Positions 24,191-36,910 are shown, numbered from the stretch's first letter. The stretch is 64,000 nucleotides of DNA from Membranipora membranacea (GCA_914767715.1 OU612070.1:28508025-28572024), one strand, 5' to 3'. The notes: generated from the sequence alone by a model not told the origin. Numbers and translations: made by a program.

Positions 24191-27100
24191 TCAAACAAGA
24201 CTGTAAACTCGTTGAGCAGATTGTGTACCATAAATATGATTTTGTGTGGAAAGCTGGTCAAACTCTTGGTGGAAGAAGTTTAGAAAAATTTTTACATCAC
24301 CAACATGGAAGAATGTAATTTTTTCCTCATTCCAGTCAAGTTGAAGTTTCTTCTTTTTACTAGGACCAAATCTGTAGGTTGAGATGTTTTCTAGATTTAA
24401 TGTCTCCTGTGCAGGCCAAGCTGTTTTATTGACACAAATACCTATAAAAACATCGTCCATGAACAAGTAGGTTGTTCTCAGAGCTGCCTCATAAAGCTCT
24501 GCAGTGTGACGAGGAGACAGAAAGAAAATCATCCCTTGGAGCCAGAGAGGAAAATGTTTATATGGCCATTCCTCCTTTGAGATATAATAAGGATGCTCCT
24601 TCTTTCTGTGGGGATTGTACGGCTCTGCTAAAGCTTTGCCTGCAATAAGAAGCAAAAATAGCGATAAAAACCTTTTCCGGCGCAGAAATGTAAATATTGA
24701 CTTTAGAAAATTGATGCTGAATAAAATACAGCTTATCATCCTGATTCCTGACACCCTAAGCTTTTATTCCAATCATAGATCGGTTTAAAATAAACGGTAA
24801 ACAGATAATATCATAAACAAATATAAATTTATAGCTGTAATTATCTCTAAATAATATTTAAGTATGGATCTAAAAAAATTGAGATAAATAGCACAATGCC
24901 TATGACAACGTTGTGCTATTCTGTTTTTTTAAGTGCAGGTGTCCTAAATGAGAGCCATGTCACATGGTGGAGGTTTATCAGTGTATTCATTAGTTAAGAA
25001 ACCCGTTAACTGCTCATGACCCTAGGTCTGAACTCTGAACCACAAGAATGAATTCAAAATCATACCGATATAGAGAGGCTCTTTGGAGTTCATCCAGACC
25101 TTCATGTTAACTGCCAGTTTTTTCATAGCTTTGATTCTGACGAGAACATCATCATCTACTTTGAGTAAAAGCTTAGACTGGTTACAGTATCTGGATGTCC
25201 ATCTAAACCAAAGACGAGGAGTTACTTGTTCTTGTTGTATGAAATTAGCGGTGAAATCGGTTTAATCTTGGTAAAAATCACTTGGTCATGTCACTTGCTG
25301 TAACCAGGAGAATGGACATTGAAATTGTGGTTAGCCCAATGGCAAATATCTGGCAAAAGGTTTCACAAACTCAATAAACCTCCCCTGCTTATGACAAAAC
25401 AAAGGTTGGACTGCCCCTAAAGAGGGACGCAAGTTGCCTGAAATCCACATACTGAGAGTGTGATACATCCTAGAAAAGTAAAATGCATCCTAGAGGTGAG
25501 GCCATAGAGGACCTCCTAATTGTGAGTGTGCGGCAAGCTGCCAAAAACTGAAACAGGCACTAATCGTCCATTGGCAGTGACACTTTGATCTTAGCCAATA
25601 GGCGGAGAAACTCAATCAACTGTTTTTTGTAGAATCTAATTACGGGATTCTACCAAAAGAATTCCTCCTCAACAAAGAAATTCATGGTTGTAACCTAGCA
25701 ACGATTTAATATTGGGGGGACAAACCTTTAGCTATCTACAATTTAACATACCACAATTTTGGAAGAAAAAGTTGGTTATGGTGTAATGTCTCTCAACAGT
25801 TAGCCCCACAAAGGGGGACAACTCCCTTCTAAGGCTCATCTGGCACTCACGAGCTGCTATCAGTTTCAGCCCAGTATTACAGTGTGGAATGTTCTCATTT
25901 TACTTGACTTACAGTAGAAATGACATGGCTTTGTAGGTGTTGTGACGATAAGAGTCTGTAAAACTAGACTGTACTATATCCCTGTATATCTGCTGCTCGT
26001 ATTCCACCCTCCTCTGATCAGTAGAATTATCTGCTGTACCCATAAAGAACACGACCCGAATCTTAAACCCTAAACTCTCCTGCAGATATACAGGCGAGAG
26101 CCAGGTGTTACGCATCAAAAGTCGTCTGCTCGTGTATCTTTGCTGAAATGACACAGAAACATTCCAGGAAATTATATCAAATCTTGAACATTAGTGTAAC
26201 CCTTCATAGAGCTTGATTAGATCACAGAGTAAGGATATATCCTTAATCTGTGATTAGATCATAGTTATACGTGTATTTATGATATCATTCAGCTTAGTAC
26301 TTTGGCAGAAAACCCTGCTAACGTGGTTAGAAAGCTACTGAATTAAGTGTATTGACTGGAAGGAGTTTGTTATGGTAAACTTTTTCAGTTCTGTGGTGAT
26401 GTTGTACCTTACATAATGTCACACAATAAATGCTTGTTGCCAAAAATGCTGCCAACTTTTTGATTGAAAGGAGACAACTCATAGTTTGAGTCTAGGTCCT
26501 ATCCATAATGAAACACAAATTTTTGTTATTAACGTTATGAACTTACTAAGTAGGTGAAGAGTCATGTGAAATGTGAAATAGGATCAATGATTAATCATTA
26601 ATTGTTGAACTGGCAGGAAGTTAAAATGCATACCAACCATATGCATGATGTCACTGACATGATATGGTAGCAGAGTACTGCATTATTCCTCTTCAGTTTG
26701 TACAATCTAAAGTACCCACTTCAAAGTAGCAATCAATTTTCACTCTGACTAGTAACCGTGACCATGAAACATTTTGGTTGTTGTGTTCGACCAACATCTT
26801 TGCTTCACACAGCATGTGGACCAAATCATTAAAAAATGTAGACCTGCTTTGCATACAATCTGTAAGCTCAGAAAAGCAGGAGTGAATAACGATGGCCTTA
26901 CTCTGTTTTATAAGGCAAGCATGATACAATTAATGAAACACACTGCTGAGTAAAACAGACAAGGAGTGACTGGACAAATACCAAAGGTCTCTGCCTGATA
27001 TACCCTCTTCTCAAGAACACCAAAAACTGGCTGAACACAGCAGGGCTAGAAAATCTCACTATACAATTAGAACACCAATGCCAACAATACACCGATCGCA

Positions 27101-28571
27101 TTATCTCAGGCACTTCTCACACCCTCCATGACTACATCAACACAGGCGGGAATATCTCATCAATAAGTGGTCGCTCCATTCGTGCTCCTACTTGGACTGC
27201 CCTCGATGACAAAAACCATTTTAGACGCTATTGATTTCTGTGTACTATCTAGTCTAATTACCAATAAATTTTTTGTGTGAATATTTTCTCGCATAATACC
27301 TCTTCAACAGAGAAATTGTGCTGGCTCTAATTTAACTTTCGCTTTTTCTCCTTCCAAATGTAAGCACTGTCTCATTTGCTTTCACTAATTAATACTGATG
27401 ACAGGAAATTAAATTGTATAAAAACAAAACAAAAAAGGATACAAGTTCAAATTGCCTCCTGCTGTATATGACACAAACTTTGGTCTATTTAGATGTTACA
27501 TTATCGTCAGATACTACTTTGAAAAGTTATTATACACTCCATTTTAAACATTTAAACATGAAGACTTCTAGGTAATAAAGTGATCTATCCTATCTGTAGT
27601 GAAAGTTTTAACAAAGGGGTTGTGGGGATGGAATGCTTAGAGTTTAACCAAATATCTGTCTATATTTTGAGGTGTTGTTGGTGGCTTGTCAATCGTCTCA
27701 CTGGTGTATCCAAGTCTACGCCATTGATCCAACCACTTAATTCACCAGTATATATAAAACCATCACCGATTATACCTGATATACTGTTGCTGTGATATGC
27801 TCTGAAACCCCTGATTGATAGAGCAGGAATTATTTGTGTGTCCCCAGTTTCTTTACAAGGAATGAGATGTGTCTGACCAAGATGGGACTCTGGTGCCCCT
27901 CCCGCACCCTCCCCCTGTCAATTCTGGGTACCTTGGTTCTCTGGCCGTCAACCACCGGCAAACCCTGTTCTTTTTTATCATTTAGAAATTGGAACATTGT
28001 GTAATAAAAAGGTAGGGCACCCAGGAATTTGGATTAGCCTGGGCAGGCTATCGTGTCACCCACCCCCGACACGACAGCCTGCCCATGCTAGGATAGGATA
28101 ATACACATCATTATCACATTATGACATCATGTAAATATGTGCATGTCAGATCTGAGGGATACAGTTGTGTGTGAAAAGGTGTCTGACCACAATTTCCCCT
28201 GTGCTGTATCAGTACAAAGTCTGTGTGCAGACCCGCTGAGGAAAACACACATTCAATTTCAGGTGAAATTAAGTGTTCGTTGATGTTAAGCCACTGACTC
28301 GTCTGAGCACTCAGACTAATTTAGCCCTTGCATACTATTTATCTCATTCACTTACTTTTGGTGACGAGTGAACAACAACAAGTAATTCCACATCATCAGC
28401 ACATTCGTCCACATTCAGAGTAAACGAGAATCCGTAAGGGTTGACTATCTTATCCGACAGCTTATAAATACTGTTCAGTTGTGGCAGCGGCTCAAAGGTC
28501 TCCTCTTGTGCTGCCGCCGTTGTTATTTGATAAAGCAGGTAGCAGAGAGTACAGACTGTATACTGTAGCAT
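24191..28571 (-). CDS. GT31 family glycosyltransferase (beta-1,3-galactosyltransferase-like), 343 aa
   Basis: Four exons join in phase: 28571-28356, 26142-25913, 25202-25066, 24639-24191. The protein starts with a hydrophobic segment (YTVCTLCYLLYQITTAAA) that could be a signal peptide or type II anchor. Family landmarks appear in order: FSFTLNVDECADDVELLVVV, SRRLLMRNTW (R..R.TW, about 77-86), FKIRVVFFMG, YRDIVQSSFTDSY, WTSRYC, KVDDDVLV (the DxD metal/UDP-sugar motif, about 163-170), HPYYISKEEWP, and FMDDVFIGIC (about 254-263). Members use UDP-Gal or UDP-GlcNAc to extend glycans in the Golgi; the acceptor cannot be read from sequence. Met replaces the usual Glu before DDVFIG. The length is normal for the family and the gene appears complete. 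Confidence 0.9.
27005..27455 (+). pseudogene. Possible 5'-truncated LINE tail
   Basis: The plus strand is open for about 75 codons (KNWLNTAGLENL, GTSHTLHDYI, ending HFRRY-stop near 27232). It is followed by AT-rich sequence ending in a poly(A)-like TATAAAAACAAAACAAAAAA at about 27418-27437. This matches the look of the C-terminus plus 3' tail of a truncated retroelement. No RT motif is present, so this is tentative. Confidence 0.35.
28035..28090. repeat. Short palindrome
   Basis: The arms TAGCCTGGGCAGGCTATCG and its near complement flank a short CCCACCCC loop. Similar TAGCCTG/CAGGCTA text occurs at 50681-50726. Confidence 0.7.
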
Positions 28572-28969
28572 TGTGTGCAGTACCTTCTCGCAGTGAGGTG
28601 TGCTATTAAATGTACGTTATAATCGCATCTTTCGTTAGAAATATATCTGAAGAACAAAAGATGAAATTTGAACAAAACATTTTATTGCTTGATTTGTTCA
28701 AACAAGCTGATAGGCACGAAGAAAAAATGCTGACAACTAATGTAATTTATAATTCGCATCTTCTGTTACAAATGTATCGGAAGAACAAAATATGAAACTT
28801 GAAAAACATTTCAAGATTGAAATATTTAAACAAGCTGGTAGTCACTAAGGAGGACAACTGTGTGGCATGTTGATATTTGATCAAATTACTTTTTGCAAGA
28901 ATTCGGGGATTTCATGTGTGTGTGTGCGTTTGTGTGTGTGCGTGCGTGTGTGGCCATTGTAAGATATTC

Positions 28970-29268
28970 TTCTGGGGTCTGGCAAACCACCTGACAGATT
29001 ATCTTATGAACAATGGATTCATTGATCCATCAGTTCAGAAGGCAGGCATCACAGGATTCCCTGGATGTCTTGAGCGTGTGAGCATGACTTGGTCAGCAAT
29101 GATATCTGCTCAACAAGCTAATTCAAACCTTGAGGTAGTCTGGTTAGATTTGGCCAATGCCTATGGTTCTGTACCGCACAGCATAATAGACCTCACACTA
29201 TCACACTTCTGGGTGCCCGACAGGCTAACGGTTATGGTTGAGTGCTACTATAAAAAGTTCAAAATTTG
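28970..29268 (+). pseudogene. Reverse transcriptase fragment of a non-LTR retrotransposon
   Basis: The translation contains GFPGCLERVSMTW, AQQANSNLEVVWLDLANAYG and SVPHSIIDLTLSHFWVPD. The block VVWLDLANAYGSVPH is a typical RT palm motif (domain around the first catalytic Asp) of non-LTR elements. Both ends are missing: no YADD block is found downstream and a stop follows at 29267. A GT-rich microsatellite (28915-28955) abuts its 5' side. Confidence 0.7.
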
Positions 29269-29269
29269 A

Positions 29270-30053
29270 TTCACTACTAAGAACTTTACCACAGCTGGCA
29301 AGAGCTGGCAGTAGACATCCCTATATCACCTTTGCTATTCGTTATGCGTGATGTGATGCTATTGAAATCATTGCCTGGATTAATCCGGTTCACCTGCAAA
29401 ATCACTTTTTAAAATGTCTAAAATTCCAATTTGTATTTAGCCATAATAATCTCTTGGGATCTCTGGGATTGGCGGTTCAATAAGAGCATAGCTTATCACA
29501 AATGAAATCAAATACCCACAACAAATACCACACATTATTCTCATGCAAAAGTTTGATGTTTTTTTATTATTCATCTCAGTTGGGGTGTAAAGTGTTGTTA
29601 TTCTATAACGCTTAGAAAGCATTGTTTGATCATTGATTTAGAAATGACTTGAATAGGCAGTGCAGTGAGAGTATTATTACAGTGAGTGCAGTGAGAGGCA
29701 TTATTAGTATAGGCAATGCAGTATTTTTACATAGCTTATCACAACTAGAATCTTATACCAGATCATTCATTAATAATATGGCATAAATCATTGTGAGGCA
29801 ACATTTAGCATTTTTTATATATTATTCATCTCTGCCGACGAGCAAAATCTGAGTTTTTAGCTTACATTCCAAAATCCCCTGAGTAGCCTGAGTTGAACCC
29901 AAAAATCTGAGTAAGTAGGGCTAAACTTGAGTGGTTGAGAGCCCTGTCGAAAACAATGGGGAGTAAACTGTTTTCATGCTGGAGCCATACTAATAGATGC
30001 CGGCTGGGCAGACAGGTTACGCGGAAGCGACGTGAAAAAACAACTGATTACAG
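29270..30053. other. Intergenic stretch, no gene seen
   Basis: Contains short near-direct repeats of GGCAGTGCAGTGAGAG type near 29656-29720. No coding exon supported. Confidence 0.4.
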
Positions 30054-30322
30054 GGCTCACTCAGAATGTATATAGTTCCATCAATGAGTGAGTGAACTTA
30101 GAGCGAGACCCTTAGCAGGTCTCACTCACTCAGTGTTCGATCAGATTGCGGTTTCAGCTGTTTTTAATTGAAAGACCCCCCAGGGGTCTTTCAATTAGAA
30201 ACAGCCAAAATCGCAATCTTATCGCTCACTCAGTGACGTGAGTGAGCGATACCTGCTAGGGGTCTCGCTTTCAGATTGCTCAGTCACTTGATGGAACTAT
30301 ATACATTTTGAGTGAGCGATTT
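30054..30322. mobile_element. Long imperfect inverted repeat, MITE-like
   Basis: The two arms, each about 130 bases, pair across a centre near 30180. Shared blocks, read from the outside in, are GCTCACTCA, ATGTATATAGTTCCATCAA, GCGAGACCC-TAGCAGGT, CTCACTCA and TTAATTGAAAGACCCCC. The pairing is roughly 80% by eye. The motif TAATTGAAAGACCCCC recurs at about 30414, before a 14-C run. No coding capacity. Confidence 0.8.
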
Positions 30323-30593
30323 GGGAGCGATTTTCTCTAATTGAAATACCAAGTGAATGATCATTTTGAGCGATGTGATAGTGATAACTTGCTTTAGTAA
30401 AGGTTCACTCTTTCTAATTGAAAGACCCCCCCCCCCCCCAGAGTAACATCAGTAAGAAGAAAAGAGATTCCCATTTCTCCCTGCAGCCAGTAACCAAAAA
30501 CTTCACTACACTGTTACTCCTTGGCTCAACTTTTTTGCCCAAGGATAGAATTTGATTCAAACTAGAATGTATCTGGCATAGGGGTTGATATAG

Positions 30594-30621
30594 CCTGTCT
30601 TGACTAAGCTTGTCAAGACTT
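30594..30621. repeat. Short CTTGTCAAGAC-type palindrome
   Basis: TAGCCTGTCTTGACTAAGCT followed by TGTCAAGACT forms a hairpin. The text matches arms of the larger fold-back at 11596-11697. Confidence 0.55.
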
Positions 30622-30906
30622 AAAATAAATCGTGAAGAGTGTTGATGTATAAACCGGATGTCTGCAGTCTGCACTTTGCTACTGCAATCTCAAATAAATA
30701 CTAACAGGGATTGAAATGAATGCAGGCTTGACCGAATGTAGACGGGATTGAACGAATCACTATGAAAATGGCCCAGAATGAAAATGACCTGAGATGAAAA
30801 TAACCTGGAATGAAAGTGACCGAAATAATGAAAATGACCCGAGGTCAGGGTCATCTCAAGCTGTCCGACTCATTCCAATATTGGTAGGTTACAAAAAGTC
30901 TATAGC

Positions 30907-31024
30907 CGGAAATGAAACTGACCCAACCAATCACACACCTACATGAAAATGACCAAACCAATCAGACACCTACATGAAACAGACCCAACCAATCAGACAC
31001 CTACATGAGAATGACCCAACCAAT
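30907..31024. repeat. 31-bp tandem repeat, about 4 copies
   Basis: The unit contains CCTACATGAAAATGACC and CAACCAATCAGACA; CCTACATG starts at 30938, 30969 and 31000. Just upstream (30760-30845) there are looser GAATGAAAATGACC-type repeats. Confidence 0.8.
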
Positions 31025-31571
31025 CCTTGAAGGTGTTACTGCACTGTATTTAAATATTATCATAGTTTAAAGGGCAACCAAGGTTTCGCAGCAATGCATT
31101 AATGGGTAGCAAATAATGTGCTGGGCAGCATCAGCTTTGTGCATTACGCGATGCAAAACTCAAAGTAGTTGCTGACTCTAAGCTGGGTAACACTTCAGTT
31201 TAGGGGAGGTTCCAAGACTTTGCTGTAATAATTATAGAGCACAGGCTAAATAATAACAGGAACAGGAAACTGCTATGTGGTATTCTCTTTTAGCTGAGTT
31301 TGAGTGCCTGATGGAAGAAATGTTTCACAAGAATTCTGGCTGAATAATCATCCGAATTATATTTTGTCTTTTTCCCCATGCAGAAGGTGCAATCTGCTAT
31401 TAATCAATGGCCATCAATGAGAAGTTGTTTGAAACCTTGGTTGCCCTTTAAGGTGAAGTGAGGAATATTTACACAGCCTTGGCAGGCTGTCTGGGGTGGT
31501 GTGACATACCCCCTACACAAGAGATCAAGCCTAGGCTTGTTACACACATGTATCAGTTTCACTTTGGTTAC

Positions 31572-31623
31572 GTGTGGACCATAGATTTAAAAACAGTACT
31601 GTTTTTAAATCTATGGTGTGGAC
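31572..31623. repeat. 36-bp perfect palindrome flanked by 8-bp direct repeats
   Basis: A perfect palindrome (31580-31615) starting CATAGATTTAAAAACAG sits between two copies of GTGTGGAC (31572-31579 and 31616-31623). The arrangement resembles an insertion with target duplication. Confidence 0.8.
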
Positions 31624-31738
31624 ACAGCATATGAGTTATATTCAGGCTGATTGGTCATACCATGGATTAAAAACCTCACTGCTATAGCATTTTCATGGAA
31701 AATTGTACTAGATAATAGATGGTAGTGGATTACCTTGT

Positions 31739-31780
31739 GTACACTCATAGACTTAATAACAAGTCTATGGGTACACTCAT
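31739..31780. repeat. Micro-palindrome flanked by 10-bp direct repeats
   Basis: CATAGACTT-AATAAC-AAGTCTATG is bounded by GTACACTCAT at 31739-31748 and again at 31771-31780. The palindrome arm is shared with 44398-44420. Confidence 0.8.
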
Positions 31781-31904
31781 GGATTACTCCTTGCCACTAT
31801 ACCAGTTTAATTAACAGTGACTAGCATTTAAATTCAGTGGTACTACAGGTTACTAACATAAATAATGACCAGGTTATGGAATCAATGAAATTTTGACTTC
31901 ACTT

Positions 31905-32060
31905 TCACGAATCCTGCTGCAGTCTACTGACTACTGGGCCCAATTGATCCCCCAGGTGTGCTCCGACCTGCCTGTAAACCGAGAGTAACTTGGCACCAAA
32001 TATGGCAGCCACACCCTTAAGGCACCTGTATTTCTCAGTCTTCGGACAGAGACAAACATG
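31905..32060 (+). mobile_element. SINE fragment
   Basis: The block containing CAGGTGTGCTC-GACCTGCCTG and GAGAGTAACTTGGC matches the reverse complement of 53880-54010, where it is attached to a tRNA-like head. Here the tRNA-like head is lost or degraded. Confidence 0.6.
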
Positions 32061-32329
32061 CAATTTCAACCCACATTTAACCCAAATCAGTGAATAAATT
32101 TTGGTGTGACCCATTTGATAAAAGAACTTTATATTATCTTGACTTACCCTGACCAGCCACCTGGAAAACTAATAAGTTTGACCGAGTCATACCCAGTTAC
32201 TCATGGTAATGTCAATAACTGACCATTTTTCAGTTTCCTTAGCGACTATCCCCATTGACCAAGCCCCTTCACAAACTCCAGACATTAATGTATGGTGAAA
32301 ACCATCGGCTCTTTAGTTTTATACAATCT

Positions 32330-32400
32330 TAGATAGGACATTGGTGGGGTTTGAACCTGGGACCTTATGATCCCAAGTCAGCCGCCCCTTACACTGAACT
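32330..32400 (-). mobile_element. tRNA-like SINE head
   Basis: The minus strand reads GGATAGTTCAGTGTAAGG, then GGTTCAAACCCC, resembling Pol III A and B boxes. The cloverleaf cannot be completed, so I call it a tRNA-derived element rather than a tRNA gene. Confidence 0.4.
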
Positions 32401-32414
32401 ATCCCTGTTCCCTG

Positions 32415-32855
32415 AAGTCCGACATTGATGATGATATCTAGTCTAATGTATCCCTGATACTGACTACCTATGTCAAGATGCCAGAGTCCAATCGACGTCA
32501 GTTAGTCATTGGACACTGGATGTTGATCTCTAGTCTAGAGCCGCCCTAATATTGACTACTTAGGTCAAGATGCCGACGTCCAATTGACATCAGTTTGATG
32601 TCCGACACTGATGTTGATATCTAGTCCAGAGTTGCCCTAATACTGACCACTTATGTGAAGATGCCGACGTCCAATTGACGTCAGTTGGAAACGGGGACTG
32701 GATGCTGATCGCTAGCCCAAACTCAACCTGATACTGACTCCCTATGTCAAGATGCCGAAGTCCAATTGACGTCAGTTAGACGTTGATTACCGATATCGGT
32801 ACCTGACCCAAAATCAACCTTATCTGGACGTCAATATGAGGTTGATACCGGTGAC
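32415..32855. repeat. 91/92-bp satellite-like tandem array, about 4.5 copies
   Basis: The marker GATGCC starts at 32477, 32569, 32660 and 32751, giving periods of 92, 91 and 91. Each unit carries a near-palindromic core, GACGTCCAATTGACGTC, and a TGATATCTAGTC-like block. There is no reading frame. Confidence 0.85.
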
Positions 32856-34883
32856 TTGCCCGCTGGGTGATGGTTCCATAATGAAATTAGTCATAATAAG
32901 ACAGGAAACAGAATTATGTCAACAAGAAAAATTTTGCAAGGACAGAATTATACAGGCTATACAGAAATATGTCTCGTAACTGCTGAACCAAACATGTCAT
33001 CACATGACAGCGTAACATGACAAGCGTTATGAGACAAACTCGGCCCACAATGCACATTATTGAGGGCGGATCATGAGGTATCCAATAATATAGCGTGGGT
33101 AATAATAAGTTGACTATGTTGACTAAGTGCACATTCCTTTCCTGGCACTAGCATTTTCATCTGTTTGAGTATTTGAAATTGTAAATAGTATGAATCGATA
33201 GAATAAATAGGAGGTAAAATGTAAATTTAATGGAATCTAGTTCAACAAGCAGGCCTAAAATAAATCAATTGGAGCTGCGTAATGGTAAAAATAAAATTCA
33301 TACTGACATAATGTTACATCTGGCTATGATAGGACCTCAGTACCTTGTATTGATTGATTTTTTGGCAAATCGCAAAGAGTCGGTCAAAAACTTCCAAATA
33401 CTGCAATAGACTTTTTTAAGAAATGTATTCATCTCCTCTGCACATTTTTCTTACATAAATGATCGCTGAACCATTTTAACTATGTATAAACAGGATCACA
33501 TCTCTGACATAGTTATCTCAATCATCTAGATCGTTGGTAATGTTTAATTTAACTATTTTGATTTTCGCTTCATCTATTTTTCTAACTGTTAGTCTCTGTC
33601 TTCTTGTGAAGACATTCTGATGGTATACTTATCAATCCTCGAAAAAAAATGTGTAATAAGGTTAGGTAGTATGGAGTTTGAGTGCTCGACTTATTTTAAT
33701 GGTATGTTTTTGCGTTATAAAACAAAGACAAGCTATATTAGGACCATGTGCCATTCAATAATTGAAATGGAATCATGGAAGATCAAATTTAGAAGCCTTA
33801 GCGAGCATTGGTGAATCATGAATGACTTGATATATAAGTGAATTTCCCCTTCCAGAGTACCAGTTTTTCTACTGAATAAATACCTGTCACACTAAACTCA
33901 ACTCTCGCTAACATTTACTCCTCTGGTTCTACCTTAATGGCTCAACTCAATCGTTCATAAATATAAACCATTTCGCCATTTTACACAGGCTTGCAACAAT
34001 CAAATTCATATCTAGCTAATGTTTACACTGGGGCTGGAACGGGAGGACAGGAAACCACGGCATCACTAGACAGTCTGCACCTTCTGGGTTTTTGCTGGGC
34101 GATGTTAAGTATGTACAGGAGTTGCCTTTACTTTATATGAGACTGGGCAACTCCACAACAATTTGTGATAACCACTAGAATATGGCTATTGCTCAATCCA
34201 ACAGATGCAGGCCCCGCCAGTAACACTCGACACAGCTGAATGTGATTTATTTACAACATGAGTGTGACTGATTCAATCACCAAATTTATTTCAATCACTT
34301 ACCTTCTCAAGTTGCTGGTAGCTTTACCAAGCGACATGTAGACACCTCAACTGCCAGATAGATTTTCAAAGAAGTACTTGTTGAGCTGGAAAACAGCTGG
34401 CACTAGCCCAGCATACCCGAACATGGCATTGCATACACCAGTGTGCTGCATCAGGAAAGGCACGAACAATAGAATTATCTGCTCATATCTTAGCTAGAAA
34501 ATAGCATTATTGATTATTGTGTAAGTTGATTTTCTTTACAATCGGGAGACATTTTTTATCACAATTGACTGAATGTAGATAATGACGTGATGTTGTGAAC
34601 TGCTATTGATCCGCTCCAACACCCATAAAAATTTCATTGGAACAGCCAATTTATTAAACAATGACATTATTACTATGATCATAAAATGGTATTGTTGGTG
34701 GTTTAGGCATCCTCGGGCGGTTCGGTTATCCTTAACGCTCTGGCTATCTACCTTAGCCTTGTTACAGTGGGTGTGTAATGGTTAGAGTAAGAGCTAAGCC
34801 CCTGAACTGGAACATTTTTAACTTTTAGTTTAAATCGCTACACACCATTACACTGACCACATGCTTGCCACGAAACACAAGTA
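32856..34883. other. Intergenic stretch, no gene seen
   Basis: AT-rich, with only short unsupported open frames on either strand. I recognise no repeat. Confidence 0.4.
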
Positions 34884-35370
34884 CAGGGGTGCACTTAGGA
34901 GAGCACAGGGGTGCACTTAGGAGAGAACAGGGGTGGGTGCACTTAGGAGAGAACAGGGGTGCACTTAGGAGAGAACAGGGGTGCACTTAGGAGTGCTAAG
35001 GGGAACACTTAGGAGAGCTAAGGGGAACACTTAGGAGAGCTAAGGGGAACACTGAGGAGAGCTAAAGGGAACACTAAGGAGAGCTAAGGGGAACACTAAG
35101 GAGAGCTAAGGGGAACACTTAGGAGAGCTAAGGGGCACACTAAGCGGAGCTAAGGGGAAAACTAAGCAGAGCTAAGGGGAAACTAAGCAGAGCTAAGGGG
35201 AACACTAAGCAGAGCTAAGGGGAACACTATGGAGAGCTAAGGGGAACACTTAGGAGAGCTAAGGGGAACACTAAGGAGAGCTAAGGGGAACACTAAGGAA
35301 AGCTAAGGGGGACACTAAGGAAAGCTAAGGGGAACACTAAGCAAATCTAAGGGGAACACTAAGGAAAGCA
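34884..35370. repeat. 22-bp minisatellite, about 22 copies
   Basis: Two subfamilies are arranged in blocks. The first (34884-34990) is AGGGGTGCACTTAGGAGAG plus 3 bases. The second (34990-35370) is GGGGAACACTAAGGAGAGCT plus 2 bases. Shared ACTTAGGAGAG/ACTAAGGAGAG cores show a common origin. Confidence 0.9.
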
Positions 35371-36910
35371 TCGCAATTTGCTTAGTAGAGCTTGTGCAGT
35401 ACATCTTACCTGTGCACCTATGACAATATAGCCTATATGGCAGTCTGAGCCCCCCAGACTTATCGTTTTCATGATCTATAGTTTTGTTAGATGTTTAAGA
35501 TATATAGATATATATCAAGTTTTGTTCTATTTTAAAAAAATAACCAAGTTATGATTTTTTCGATTCGATGACTGGAGGCTAAAGTTCACTCAGCCACTAT
35601 CTTTTTAGTCTTTGCTCTTAGACATTGAACGACAACATTACGTGCAGCAAAGAAGAGGTTTTATTAACATCTTCATCTTTTTCACAAGTCTAGCAAAGTA
35701 ACCGCATTCATGGTATCACCCTTGGTGTCCAATAGTCTAATTTCCCCAATGTCCAATAGTGCATCCCTCGAATGTTTCATGAAATTATGTACAAAAGAAT
35801 TTTAATAATCTTATAATTAAAATCCATCAAGAACACGCCTTAACCCTATGCTTATCCTATGGTGTTATTCCTGTGTTGTTTGTCCTTTATCTAATACAGG
35901 AAATAATATATGTACTACAAAATTCACCTATATATATATTCATATACTATGTTTGGCATGAACTTCCTTTCTGCAAGTTGTTCTTGAAAATTTGATTAAG
36001 AAAGCAACAAAAGATTATTAATTTCAGCAATAATATGTCATTCAATAACTGACATATGACCAGGGAGTCGGTCCCAAACTCCCTGATATGACATAGTGCT
36101 AAACATGATGTCCCAACTTCCTGATCAGATCGAGGTGGGAGTTATAAAAAGTGAGCTGCAGTAATATTGAACAGATGAGTACTAGTTGGATCTGTCAGAG
36201 AGGTAAAGTTGTTATGGGTGTGGTAAAGTCGATTAATGACTCCTCATGTCGTTCATGTGAGGGAAACCGATCTTGAGGCAGCATCATTAATTGATGGATA
36301 TATCCCAATGGTATTATACTCACATATGGGCACTGTTCGTATGTCTGGAATAGGACTAAAATTGCAGCAAGTTACTACACAGGTATATATATTTCTTTGA
36401 GACAGGAACAAATAAACCAATTGTAAGATGTGGAATACTCTCCATTGAGTGGGAATATAATTCAACGCTCATGGTCATACAATATGATCAGAGACTATGG
36501 ATATATCTATAGTCTCTGTTATGATTTAATTTGGAACATAAATCCAGAAATGCTGCTAAACGTTTTATTACTCATCAGATTAAACGGAAAAACAATCCAC
36601 CCAACCACATATATAATACCAAGTCAAAAATACTAAGTAAGTATTAAAAACTCCTACATTTATTATTAAATGTTTTTTTGACCAACAATTAATTCCATCT
36701 CCCAGAGACAAAACTCCCTTCAATAATTATTAGCACAAGGTCAATGTGTGTACACAACAGTTGGAATAGGGATCTCAGGATCCCTACTCCACGCTGATTA
36801 TGAAGTTTGTTCCATTTGTCAGCTTATCAATTATGGTCCTCAACAAGGGAGACTATTCGTAACATGAGACCTTATCCTATGGAACAGATCCAATGTTCGC
36901 ACAGTAAAAA
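35371..36910. other. Spacer 3' of the PAN/F5/8C gene
   Basis: Contains a small palindrome at about 36495-36522 (AGAGACTAT ... ATAGTCTCT). Otherwise AT-rich with no supported exon. Confidence 0.4.

Larger units (their letters stand above)
26143..28355 (-). other. 2.2-kb intron 1 of the GT31 gene, with retroelement debris
   Basis: Flanked by GTAAGT at the donor and TTTCAG at the acceptor. It holds a candidate LINE 3' fragment (about 27005-27455) and a short palindrome at 28035-28090. I found no additional exon. Confidence 0.7.

Noticed and set aside
29437-29622. 61-codon minus-strand frame with a hydrophobic segment
   Set aside because: Too short, no splice context, no family; likely chance.
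30424-30440. CRISPR-like or other prokaryotic repeat signals
   Set aside because: All tandem arrays here lack spacer diversity and the genome is clearly animal; the C-run is simple sequence.
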